Positions 17,423 through 25,633 of a DNA stretch of 64,000 nucleotides are shown here, in pieces (positions within the stretch are counted from its first letter, which is position 1; every line of letters starts with the position of its first letter). Origin of the DNA: Kaistia terrae (GTDB lineage Bacteria > Pseudomonadota > Alphaproteobacteria > Rhizobiales > Kaistiaceae). The stretch is taken from NCBI RefSeq assembly GCF_026344005.1, contig NZ_JAPKNH010000001.1:1054001-1118000 (forward strand), read 5' to 3'. A program made the translations under genes and the position numbers. A model generated the notes under the pieces. The model saw nothing but the letters and a program-made list of their open reading frames with translations, was not told the origin of the DNA and did no database searches.

Positions 17423-18566
17423 GTTGGTACGGCGGAGCGAACGATCCGCTGCCATGGCCTATTTGTCGCCCTTGCTGGCGCTGCTTCTGACGCTGATCGG
17501 CGGCGCGCTGATCGTCATCGTCTGGCGCCTGTCGACCGTCGACCTGTCGAACCCGGCCTCGGGCGGCTTCTTCGGCGCGTTGCAGCAGGGCTTCGTCGAT
17601 TACGGCCGTTTCCTCTATGTCTTCTTCATCGAGCCGCTGACCGAGCTCTGGTCGCTGGAGGAACTGGTCGCCAAGGCGACGCCGATCATCCTCGTCGCAA
17701 TCGGCCTGTCGCTCTGCTACCTGTCGAACACCTGGAACATCGGCGCCGAGGGGCAGATTGCTGTCGGCGCGATCACGGGCTCATTCCTGCCGATATTCTT
17801 CCCGGACTGGCATGGCCCCTTCATGCTGCCGGCCATGCTGATCCTAGGCATGCTGGGCGGCATGGCCTATGCCGCGATCCCGGCGCTGCTGAAGATCCGC
17901 TTCGGCACCAATGAGATCCTGACCAGCCTGATGCTGGTTTATGTGGCCCAGCTCTTCCTCGACTATCTGGCGCGCGGACCCTGGCGGAACCCGGCGGGGC
18001 ACAATTTCCCGGATAGCCGCGCCTTCGACGGCGGCCAGATCCTTCCGACGCTGTTCGACACCAACATCCGCATCAGCCTGATCTTCGTCTTCGTTGCCGC
18101 CTTTGCCGCATGGTTCCTGATGCGCTGGACCAAGATGGGGTTTCAGATCAAGGTTTTGGGCCAGGCGCCGCGGGCAGGGGCCTTTGCCGGCTTCAGCCAG
18201 AGCCGCATGGTGCTGATCACCTTCCTGATTTCCGGGGCGCTTGCCGGCCTTGCCGGCATCAGCGAGGTCGCCGGTCCGGTCGGCCAGCTGCGGACCACCG
18301 TTTCGCCCGGCTACGGCTTCACCGCGATCATCGTCGCCTTCCTCGGTCGGCTGAACCCGATTGGCGCGATCTTTGCAGGATTCCTGCTGGCGCTTTCCTA
18401 TCTCGGCGGCGAGGGCGCGCAGATCGCGCTCGGCATGTCCGACCAGACGACACGGGTGTTCCAGGGCATGCTGCTCTTCTTCGTTCTGGCCTGCGACAGC
18501 TTCATCTTCTACCGGCTGCAGATCGTGCGCACCCCGGTGATGCAGACGGGAACGGTGGCGTCATGA
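17412..18566 (+). CDS. BMP-type ABC transporter permease 1
   Basis: A 384-residue inner-membrane permease of the BPD_transp_2 family, with many hydrophobic helices and the loop NTWNIGAEGQIAVGAITG characteristic of nucleoside-type permeases (NupP-like). An N-terminal basic segment precedes the first helix. It overlaps the ATPase gene upstream and shares ATGA with the second permease, so all three should be translated together. Confidence 0.92.
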   Translation: MRVELVRRSERSAAMAYLSPLLALLLTLIGGALIVIVWRLSTVDLSNPASGGFFGALQQGFVDYGRFLYVFFIEPLTELWSLEELVAKATPIILVAIGLSLCYLSNTWNIGAEGQIAVGAITGSFLPIFFPDWHGPFMLPAMLILGMLGGMAYAAIPALLKIRFGTNEILTSLMLVYVAQLFLDYLARGPWRNPAGHNFPDSRAFDGGQILPTLFDTNIRISLIFVFVAAFAAWFLMRWTKMGFQIKVLGQAPRAGAFAGFSQSRMVLITFLISGALAGLAGISEVAGPVGQLRTTVSPGYGFTAIIVAFLGRLNPIGAIFAGFLLALSYLGGEGAQIALGMSDQTTRVFQGMLLFFVLACDSFIFYRLQIVRTPVMQTGTVAS

Positions 18567-19486
18567 CTACGCTCATGCTGGAAGGCATCCTGCTCACCAT
18601 CATCACCGCCGCGACGCCTCTGCTGTTCGCCTCGATCGGCGAATTGGTGACGGAGCGCTCGGGTGTGCTCAATCTCGGCGTCGAAGGCATGATGGCGATG
18701 GGCGCTGTCGTGGGCTTCGCCGTCGCGCACTCGACCGGCAATATCGCGCTCGGCGTCGTCGGCGCGATTGTCGCCGGCATGGCGATGGCGGCGCTGTTCG
18801 GTGTCGTGACCCTGATCTTCGTTGCCAACCAGGTCGCCTCGGGATTGGCGCTGACCCTGTTCGGGCTCGGCCTCTCCGGGCTGATCGGCGACGCCTTCGT
18901 CGGCGTGCCCGGCGCCGGCCTCGCCCGCGTCTCGATCCCCGGGCTCAGCGATCTGCCGGTTGTCGGCCTGCTGTTCCGCCTGGATCCGCTCACCTATCTC
19001 GCCGTCGCGATCACCATCGCCGTATCGTGGTTCCTGTTCCGTATGCGCGGCGGGTTGATCCTGCGCGCTGTCGGTGACAGCCATGTCTCGGCCCATGCGC
19101 TCGGCTACAGCGTCATCCGCGTCCGCTTCATGGCAGTGCTGTTCGGCGGCGCCTGCGCCGGTCTGGCGGGCGCCTATCTGTCGCTCGTCTACACGCCGCA
19201 ATGGACGCAGGCGATGACGGCGGGGCGCGGCTGGATCGCCCTGGCGCTTGTCGTGTTCGCGACCTGGCTTCCGGGCCGGGTGGTGATCGGCGCGCTGCTT
19301 TTTGGCGGCGTCAGCATCCTGCAATTGCATGCCCAGGCGCTCGGCGTCGGCGTGCCGTCGCAGTTCCTGTCGGCGCTGCCTTATCTCACCACGATCGTCG
19401 TCCTGGTGATCATTTCGCGCAATCGTGCGCTCGTGCGGGCCAATACCCCGGCGGCGCTCGGACAGTCATTCGTTCCCGACCGCTAG
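18563..19486 (+). CDS. BMP-type ABC transporter permease 2
   Basis: A 307-residue permease that forms the membrane pore with permease 1. The motif ASIGELVTERSGVLNLGVEGMM is the family hallmark. The ATG at 18563 overlaps the preceding stop (ATGA). The same frame is open upstream through the permease 1 gene, but that part has no family similarity and is rejected. The substrate-binding protein gene follows after 93 bases. Confidence 0.93.
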   Translation: MTTLMLEGILLTIITAATPLLFASIGELVTERSGVLNLGVEGMMAMGAVVGFAVAHSTGNIALGVVGAIVAGMAMAALFGVVTLIFVANQVASGLALTLFGLGLSGLIGDAFVGVPGAGLARVSIPGLSDLPVVGLLFRLDPLTYLAVAITIAVSWFLFRMRGGLILRAVGDSHVSAHALGYSVIRVRFMAVLFGGACAGLAGAYLSLVYTPQWTQAMTAGRGWIALALVVFATWLPGRVVIGALLFGGVSILQLHAQALGVGVPSQFLSALPYLTTIVVLVIISRNRALVRANTPAALGQSFVPDR

Positions 19487-19579
19487 GGAACGCTCGTCCG
19501 GGAACTGCCGCAGCGATCCGCGGCAAAAATCCTGCAGGGGAATGGATCGCAATTGGTTAAAGCCAGAGGGAAGCAGGCA

Positions 19580-20650
19580 ATGAAGAGAATTCTTACCGCT
19601 GCGACGGCCGTCATCGCGCTCGCCGTCGGCATCGGTTCCGCCAATGCGGCCGACAAGCTGAAGGCTTGCTGGATGTATGTCGGTCCGCACAATGACGGCG
19701 GCTACAGCGAAGGTCACGACGTCGGCCGCCAGATGGTCGAAAAGCAGCTCGGCGACAAGGTCGAGACCTCGTATGTCGAGAGCATCGCCGAAGGTCCGGA
19801 CGCCGAGCGCGCGCTTGAGCGTCTCGCCCGTTCCGGCTGCGAAATCATCTTCTCGACTTCGTTCGGCTTCATGGACCCGACCATCAAGGTCGCCGCCAAG
19901 TTCCCGAAGGTGAAGTTCGAGCATGCGACCGGCTTCAAGTCGTCGGAAAATGTCGGCACCTACAATGCACGCTTCTATGAAGGCCGCTACATTGCCGGCC
20001 AGATCGCGGCCAAGCAGTCGAAGGCCGGCGTCGCCGGCTACATCGTCTCGTTCCCGATCCCCGAAGTCGTGATGGGCATCAACTCCTTCATGCTCGGCGC
20101 GCAGTCGATCAACCCCGACTTCAAGCTGAAGATCGTCTGGGTCAACTCGTGGTTCGACCCCGCCAAGGAAGCCGACGCTGCCAAGGCGCTGTTCGACCAG
20201 GGCGCCGACATCATCACCCAGCATACGGATTCGCCCGCGCCGCTGCAGATCGCCCAGGAACGCGGACTGCACGGCTTCGGCCAGGCGCACAACATGTACA
20301 AGTTCGCGCCGAAGGCCCAGTACACGGCCATCGTCGACACCTGGGGTCCGTATTACGTCAAGCGCGTCCAGGCGGCTCTCGATGGCACCTGGAAGGCCGA
20401 GCAGATCTGGGACGGCCTGAAGGACGGCATCATGGAGATGGCGGACTACACCAACCTGCCGGACGATGTCGTCGCCTCGGCCAAGGACACCCAGGCCAAG
20501 ATCGAAGCCGGCACGCTGCATCCTTTCAAGGGCCCGATCTTCAAGCAGGACGGCACCGAAGTGATCGGCGAGGGCAAGACGCTCGACGACGGCACGCTGC
20601 TCAGCATGAACTGGTACGTCAAGGGCATCGACGACAAGCTGCCCCAGTAA
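19580..20650 (+). CDS. BMP family substrate-binding lipoprotein-like protein
   Basis: A 356-residue periplasmic binding protein of the BMP (PnrA/Med) family. The ATG at 19580 follows GGGAAG and starts a typical signal peptide, MKRILTAATAVIALAVG, cleaved near ANAAD. No lipobox cysteine is seen at the cleavage site, so it is probably soluble. Motifs WMYVGPHNDGGY and EGRYIAGQIAAKQS belong to the family. As the capture subunit of the adjacent ABC importer it should bind a purine, nucleoside or a degradation intermediate. A strong terminator follows. Confidence 0.92.
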   Translation: MKRILTAATAVIALAVGIGSANAADKLKACWMYVGPHNDGGYSEGHDVGRQMVEKQLGDKVETSYVESIAEGPDAERALERLARSGCEIIFSTSFGFMDPTIKVAAKFPKVKFEHATGFKSSENVGTYNARFYEGRYIAGQIAAKQSKAGVAGYIVSFPIPEVVMGINSFMLGAQSINPDFKLKIVWVNSWFDPAKEADAAKALFDQGADIITQHTDSPAPLQIAQERGLHGFGQAHNMYKFAPKAQYTAIVDTWGPYYVKRVQAALDGTWKAEQIWDGLKDGIMEMADYTNLPDDVVASAKDTQAKIEAGTLHPFKGPIFKQDGTEVIGEGKTLDDGTLLSMNWYVKGIDDKLPQ

Positions 20651-20667
20651 CAGCGACCGCGACCCGG

Positions 20668-20695
20668 CCCGGACGCCTTGGGGCGTCCGGGTTTT
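20668..20695 (+). terminator. Rho-independent terminator after the BMP gene
   Basis: A perfect 10-bp stem (CCCGGACGCC, loop TTGG, GGCGTCCGGG) is followed directly by TTTT. It lies 18 bases after the stop codon and separates the import genes from puuD, which suggests partial termination or a second promoter for the downstream genes. Confidence 0.85.
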
Positions 20696-20806
20696 CGGTT
20701 GCTTGCGCTCCGGCGGGCGACCGTCGGCGTGTCGAAGAAGATTCTCGGAACCGGCACCTGCGCGCCCACACGCACCCGGCACCTCAACGAGACTGAAACC
20801 CGCTCC

Positions 20807-21988
20807 ATGTCCGCATTCGTCGTCGATTGGCTGAACCTCCTGATCCGCTGGGCCCATATGATCGTGGGCATCGGCTGGATCGGCACATCCTTCTATTTCA
20901 TCGGTCTGGATCTCTCGCTGAAGAAGCGCGAGGCGATGAAGGAGGGCGTGTATGGCACCGCCTGGGAGGTGCATGGCGGCGGCTTCTATCACGTCGAAAA
21001 ATATCTGGTCGCGCCGCCGGCGCTGCCCTCCGACCTGATCTGGTTCAAATGGGAAGCCTATCTGACCTGGGTCACCGGCTTCCTGCTGCTGATCGTCCAG
21101 TATTACTGGAACGCCAACACCTATCTGATCGACAAGTCGATCCTGCCGATGCTGCCGTCGCAGGCGATCGTCATCTCCATGTTGTCGCTGATCGGCGGCT
21201 GGGTCATCTATGACCAACTCTGCAAGTCGATCATCGGCCGCTACACGCCATTGCTGGCGGTCTGCCTGTTCGTGCTGATCGTCGGCGCGGCCTACATGTT
21301 CACGCATGTCTATTCGGGTCGCGGCGCGCTGATCCATGTCGGCGCCTTCATCGGCACGATCATGGCCGTCAACGTGTTCGGCGTGATCATTCCGAACCAG
21401 AAGAAGATCGTCGCCTCGCTGCTCAAGCACGAGAAGCCGGATCCTCGCCTCGGCGCGATCGGCAAGCAGCGCTCGGTCCACAACAACTATCTGACGCTGC
21501 CCGTGCTGCTGATGATGGTCTCGAACCATTATCCGATGCTCACCAGCCATCCGCAGAGCTGGATCCTCGTCGCCTTCGTCCTGCTGCTCGGCGGCTCGAT
21601 CCGCCATTTCCTCAACCGTCACGAAGCGCACGACCCATTCCGCAAATTCGCCTGGACGATTCCGGCGGCGGCGGTGGCTTTTGGTGTGCTGCTGGTGATG
21701 ACGGCGCCCCGCCCGGTCGAGATCGATCCGAGCCTCCAGGTGTCGGACGCCGATGTGCTGACACTGACGGCAAAGCATTGCGCCATGTGCCATGCGACCA
21801 AGCCGACGCATGACGGCTTCGACGCGGCGCCCAAGGGCGTGGTCCTGACTTCGACCGATCAATTGGCCGCCCACAAGACGCAGATCATGGCGCAGGCCGT
21901 GAACGGAACGGCCATGCCGCTCGGCAATGAGCACGGCATGACCGAGGACGACCGCAAGAGGCTTGGCGCGTGGCTGCAAAGTCATTAG
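20807..21988 (+). CDS. puuD: Membrane-bound cytochrome-c urate oxidase (urate hydroxylase PuuD)
   Basis: A 393-residue inner-membrane protein that oxidises urate to 5-hydroxyisourate and delivers electrons to the respiratory chain rather than producing peroxide. About eight hydrophobic helices span residues 10-300, including IRWAHMIVGIGWIGTSFY. A C-terminal cytochrome c domain follows, with haem motif C325-A-M-C328-H329 and a likely axial Met in NGTAMPLGNEHGM. The ATG at 20807 starts at the first helix; an open frame from 20678 crosses the terminator and is rejected. It feeds UraH and UraD. Confidence 0.94.
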   Translation: MSAFVVDWLNLLIRWAHMIVGIGWIGTSFYFIGLDLSLKKREAMKEGVYGTAWEVHGGGFYHVEKYLVAPPALPSDLIWFKWEAYLTWVTGFLLLIVQYYWNANTYLIDKSILPMLPSQAIVISMLSLIGGWVIYDQLCKSIIGRYTPLLAVCLFVLIVGAAYMFTHVYSGRGALIHVGAFIGTIMAVNVFGVIIPNQKKIVASLLKHEKPDPRLGAIGKQRSVHNNYLTLPVLLMMVSNHYPMLTSHPQSWILVAFVLLLGGSIRHFLNRHEAHDPFRKFAWTIPAAAVAFGVLLVMTAPRPVEIDPSLQVSDADVLTLTAKHCAMCHATKPTHDGFDAAPKGVVLTSTDQLAAHKTQIMAQAVNGTAMPLGNEHGMTEDDRKRLGAWLQSH

Positions 21989-22021
21989 ACAAGCGGAAGT
22001 ATTGCCTGCAACCGGGATGAA

Positions 22022-22543
22022 ATGTCGACCCAACCGCTGATGCTCGCCGCGGTCAACCGCATGGATGAAGACGCCTTCGTGGCGAGTTTTGGCGACATCG
22101 CCGAACACTCGCCATGGGTGGCGAAGGTGGCGGAGAGGGCGCGGCCCTATCTCGACCGGACTGCGATGGTGACCGCCTTCGTCGAGGCTGTCGGCGCAGC
22201 CGAGCGGGACGCGCAACTGGCACTGCTGCGCGAGCACCCAGACCTGGCCGGACGCGCGGCCATCGCCGGCGAGCTGGCACCTGAATCCCGCAACGAGCAG
22301 GCCGGTGCCGGGCTCGACCGCATGAGCGCCGCCGAATATGAGCGCTTCTCCCGGCTTAACACCGCCTATCGCGACCGCCACGGCATTCCCTTCATCCTCG
22401 CCGTCAAGGGCGCGACGAAGGACCAGGTGCTGGAAGCCTTCGAGGCGCGCCTCGACAACCCCGCCGATATTGAATTCGCGACCGCGCTGACGCAGGTCCA
22501 GCGGATCATCCGTTTCCGCCTCGAGGACCGTGTTTCAGCATGA
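22022..22543 (+). CDS. uraD: OHCU decarboxylase
   Basis: A 173-residue enzyme that decarboxylates 2-oxo-4-hydroxy-4-carboxy-5-ureidoimidazoline to S-allantoin. Conserved family segments are AEHSPWVA with its catalytic histidine, REHPDLAGRAA, and the C-terminal GIPFILAVKG. It lies 33 bases after puuD and its stop overlaps the following hydrolase gene by four bases (ATGA). UraH, PuuD and UraD together complete the urate-to-allantoin branch. Confidence 0.95.
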   Translation: MSTQPLMLAAVNRMDEDAFVASFGDIAEHSPWVAKVAERARPYLDRTAMVTAFVEAVGAAERDAQLALLREHPDLAGRAAIAGELAPESRNEQAGAGLDRMSAAEYERFSRLNTAYRDRHGIPFILAVKGATKDQVLEAFEARLDNPADIEFATALTQVQRIIRFRLEDRVSA

Positions 22544-23814
22544 CCGACATCGCCATTTCCCGCGCCATCGGCAAACGTGCGCAGCAGATGATCGACGGGC
22601 TGGCCGCGATCTCCGCCAGCCCCGACAATCTGACCCGTCTCTACCTGACGCCCGAGCACAAGCGCGCCGCAGAACTCGTCGGCGACTGGATGCGCGAAGC
22701 CGGCCTTTCCGTCCGCATGGATGCGGCAGGCACCATGCGCGGATCGCTGCCTCCCGGCCGTGCCGGGCGCAGCGGCAACAAGTCCCTGCTGATCGGCTCG
22801 CATATCGACACCGTGATCGATGCCGGCCGCTATGACGGCAATTTTGGCGTCATAGCGGGGCTGCTTGCCGTCGAAACACTGAAGGCGCGCGGCGTCGCCC
22901 TGCCATTCGGCCTAGAACTCCTCGCTTTCGGCGACGAGGAGGGCGTTCGCTTCCCGATCACGCTGACTTCCTCGGCGATCGCCGCCGGCATTTTCGAGAC
23001 CCCGACGCTCGACCAGACCGACCGCGATGGCATCACCATGCGCGAGGCGCTGACCCAGTTCGGCGCCAACCCGGAAGCGGTCGGAAACGAGGCCTATCCG
23101 GCGGATTCCGTGCTCGGCTATCTGGAGGTCCATATCGAGCAGGGGCCGGTGCTGGAACGCACCAACGCGCCGCTCGGCGTCGTTACCGCGATCGCCAGCC
23201 AGAGCCGCCACCGCATCCGCATCAAGGGCGAAGCGGGACATGCCGGCACCGTGCCGATGGCGATGCGGCGCGATGCGCTCGTCGCGGCCGCGGAGCTGAT
23301 CGTCGGTATCGAGGCCATCGCCAAGAAGGACCGCAAGAACGCGCTCGTCGCGACCATCGGCCAGATGGACGTCTTGCCCGGCGCGTCGAACGTCATCCCG
23401 GCCGAGGTGCGGTTCTCGCTCGACGTTCGTGCAGCGACCGACGACGCCAGGCGCGACGCCGTGGCGGCGATCCTGACGCAGGCGCGCAAGGTCGAGGCCG
23501 TGCGCCAGGTTTCGTTGAGCTTCGACAACGTGCTGGAAAAGCCCTATGCGCCCTGTGGCGAACGCCTGACCGCCGCCATCGAGACGGCAACCTCGCAGGT
23601 GATGGGCAAGCCGGCGCAGAGGCTGCTTTCCGGCGCCGGCCATGACGGGCTGTCGATGGCGCATCTCACCGAATACGGCATGATCTTCGTGCGCTGCCGG
23701 GGCGGCATCAGCCATAACCCGGCCGAGTTTGTCACCGTCGACGACATGGGGCTGGCCGTCGAGGCCCTGGTCGCGACCATTCTGGAACTGGCGAGGCAGG
23801 AAGAGCTGCCATGA
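22540..23814 (+). CDS. Allantoate amidohydrolase-like M20 hydrolase (HyuC/AllC family)
   Basis: A 424-residue zinc- or manganese-dependent amidohydrolase. Metal ligands are recognisable in GSHIDTV, DGNFGV, DEEGVRF, HIEQGP and the C-terminal SHNPAEFV. The family includes allantoate amidohydrolase, ureidoglycolate amidohydrolase and N-carbamoyl amino acid hydrolases. The purine context favours allantoate, but an allantoinase that would supply allantoate is not in this window. It is coupled to uraD upstream and to the next M20 gene downstream by ATGA overlaps. Confidence 0.88.
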   Translation: MTDIAISRAIGKRAQQMIDGLAAISASPDNLTRLYLTPEHKRAAELVGDWMREAGLSVRMDAAGTMRGSLPPGRAGRSGNKSLLIGSHIDTVIDAGRYDGNFGVIAGLLAVETLKARGVALPFGLELLAFGDEEGVRFPITLTSSAIAAGIFETPTLDQTDRDGITMREALTQFGANPEAVGNEAYPADSVLGYLEVHIEQGPVLERTNAPLGVVTAIASQSRHRIRIKGEAGHAGTVPMAMRRDALVAAAELIVGIEAIAKKDRKNALVATIGQMDVLPGASNVIPAEVRFSLDVRAATDDARRDAVAAILTQARKVEAVRQVSLSFDNVLEKPYAPCGERLTAAIETATSQVMGKPAQRLLSGAGHDGLSMAHLTEYGMIFVRCRGGISHNPAEFVTVDDMGLAVEALVATILELARQEELP

Positions 23815-25028
23815 TACGCGACGCCGTCGCCGCCAATTGGGAGCGCGAAGTCGCGTTCCTGAAGGCGCTGATCCGGATCCCGAGCGACAACCCGCCAGGA
23901 AACTGCGCTCCCCACGCGGAAGCGACGGCGGCGGCGTTGGAAGCGTTCGGCTTCACGGTCGAGCAGCATCCCGTACCCGAGCCCTATGTGCGCCAGCACG
24001 GCATGAAGAGCGTCACCAACCTGATCGTCCGCAGGACGTTCGGCAGCGGGCAGGGGCCTGTCATCGCCCTCAACGCACATGGCGACGTCGTTCCGCCCGG
24101 CGGCGGCTGGACCACCGATCCCTATGGCGCGGAAGAACGCGACGGCGCACTTTTCGGACGAGGGTCAGCGGTTTCGAAATCGGATTTCGCGACCTATGCC
24201 TTCGCGCTGCTGGCGCTGGAGCAATCGACCAAGCGGCTGGATGGCGGCGTCGAACTGCATCTGACTTATGATGAGGAGACCGGTGGCTCGGTCGGGCCGC
24301 AATGGCTGCTTGCGCATGATCTCTCGCAAGCCACCCACGCGATTTCGGCCGGCTTCACTTACGCCATCACCACGGCGCATAATGGCGCATTGCACCTCGA
24401 AGTGGTGGTGCGTGGCCGGCAGGCCCACGCGGCCATGCCGTCCTGCGGAGTCGACGCGCTGGAGGCGGCGACTCCGATCCTCGCCGCCATCTATGCCGAG
24501 CGTCGTCGCCTGCAGGGACGCGTCTCGACCGAGCGCGGCATCGGTTCGCCGCAGATCACCGTCGGGCTGATTTCCGGCGGCATCAACACCAATGTCGTCC
24601 CGGATCGTATCGCCTTCCGCATCGACCGTCGCCTGATCCCGGAAGAGCAGGGCGAAGTGGTCGAGGCCGAGTTGATCAAGCTGATCGAGGCGGCCACGCC
24701 TGAAATCCCCGGTATCGAGGTGGAATGCCGGCGTATCATGCTGGCCGAGCCGCTGCGGCCGCTACCGGGCGTCGAGCGCCTTGTCGCCGCCGTGCAACGG
24801 CCGGCGAAGGCCGTGTTGGGGCTGTCGATCGAAGCTACCGGCGTGCCGCTCTATACCGACGCGCGGCACTACTCGGCCGCCGGTATTCCGACAATCCTCT
24901 ATGGCGCGGGGCCACGTTCGATCCTGGAAGCCAACGCCCATTCGGCCGATGAACACATTCAGCTGTCGGACCTGCGAGCGGCCACCGAGATCGTAGCACT
25001 GGCGCTGGAAGACTTGTTGTCTGCCTGA
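23811..25028 (+). CDS. M20 family metallohydrolase with altered metal motif
   Basis: A 405-residue protein of the ArgE/DapE/carboxypeptidase G2 superfamily. The first metal motif NAHGDVVPPG and the catalytic DEETGGS are intact. Where most members have GRGxxDxKG, this one has GRGSAVSKSD, so the bridging aspartate appears replaced by valine, with an aspartate four residues later. I think similar sequences occur in other proteobacterial M20 proteins, so it may mark a subfamily rather than a broken enzyme. It ends the purine operon by a four-base overlap, suggesting a role with ureido or N-carbamoyl compounds. The substrate is unknown. Confidence 0.8.
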   Translation: MIRDAVAANWEREVAFLKALIRIPSDNPPGNCAPHAEATAAALEAFGFTVEQHPVPEPYVRQHGMKSVTNLIVRRTFGSGQGPVIALNAHGDVVPPGGGWTTDPYGAEERDGALFGRGSAVSKSDFATYAFALLALEQSTKRLDGGVELHLTYDEETGGSVGPQWLLAHDLSQATHAISAGFTYAITTAHNGALHLEVVVRGRQAHAAMPSCGVDALEAATPILAAIYAERRRLQGRVSTERGIGSPQITVGLISGGINTNVVPDRIAFRIDRRLIPEEQGEVVEAELIKLIEAATPEIPGIEVECRRIMLAEPLRPLPGVERLVAAVQRPAKAVLGLSIEATGVPLYTDARHYSAAGIPTILYGAGPRSILEANAHSADEHIQLSDLRAATEIVALALEDLLSA

Positions 25029-25633
25029 GCCAGCTCCGGGTGAGTCCGTAGACCCTCACCCGCCGGCCCTTGGCCGTCGACCTCTCCCTCAGGGAGAGGT
25101 GAAGACGGGTGCTGGTAAGTAGCCGCCCCGGATGACCTGCGAGCCGCCAGAGCCCGGTTCTCGATCCGGATCCGGACGGCGAGCAGGATGAGGTTCAGAA
25201 CGCCGAAAACCAGCGCAGGAATCGGCAAATCGAGGATCAGTGCCAGAAGCGGCACTTCCAGAGCGACGACGACATAGTTGGGGTGACGCAGGAAGCGGTA
25301 CGGCCCGACCCGTTTCAGCGGCGCGTCGTCAAGCGTGATAATGCGCGTCGTCCAATAGGGACCGAGACTCGCCAGAACCCATATCCGCAGAACCTGCAGC
25401 AGTGCGAAAACAGCGATCAGGCCCCAGTTCACCGGCGGGTCTGGTGCCGTGAGCAAAGCCAGCGTCGCAAGCCAGCTGGCATGCAGGGCGACGATCAGCG
25501 GATAGTGTTCGCGCCCAACCTCGCGACCGCCTCGCGCCAGAAGCGCGCGCGTATTGCGGTTGGCGCGCGCCAGCTCGACCAGCCGCTGGATTGCCACCGC
25601 GATGAGCAGCCAATAGGCCCAGCCGATTGTCAT
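24959..25633 (-). CDS. Isoprenylcysteine carboxyl methyltransferase (ICMT)-like protein with repeat-derived tail
   Basis: A 224-residue membrane protein of the ICMT/phospholipid methyltransferase superfamily. Hydrophobic helices are followed by the SAM-binding region VGPYRFLRHPNYVVVALE and the terminal helix ending RIRIENRALAARR. Residues from about 177 onward (SPLPEGEVDG...) are encoded by the dispersed repeat and then by the antisense of the M20 gene's last 70 bases, so the natural stop seems to have been lost. The gene overlaps the type III PKS gene by four bases. By analogy with Bacillus BpsB and Streptomyces SrsB it probably O-methylates the polyketide product. Confidence 0.82.
   Translation of the reverse strand: MTIGWAYWLLIAVAIQRLVELARANRNTRALLARGGREVGREHYPLIVALHASWLATLALLTAPDPPVNWGLIAVFALLQVLRIWVLASLGPYWTTRIITLDDAPLKRVGPYRFLRHPNYVVVALEVPLLALILDLPIPALVFGVLNLILLAVRIRIENRALAARRSSGAATYQHPSSPLPEGEVDGQGPAGEGLRTHPELAQADNKSSSASATISVAARRSDS
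25049..25103. repeat. Copy of the dispersed CCTCTCCCT/AGGGAGAGG repeat
   Basis: This segment holds GGGAGAGG-type palindromic sequence matching the arms at 9218-9242 and 9347-9371 (25078-25102 is essentially the same arm). It is preceded by ACCCTCACCCG, which resembles the inner part of the first element. It lies between the stop of the M20 gene and the conserved part of the methyltransferase gene on the opposite strand, and is translated as part of that protein's tail. Confidence 0.8.

Noticed and set aside
19466-22381. A very long open frame on the minus strand, antisense to the BMP, PuuD and UraD genes
   Set aside because: Its protein is dominated by Arg, Asp and His with no recognisable domain, and the opposite strand encodes three clear families. 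It is a GC-composition shadow.
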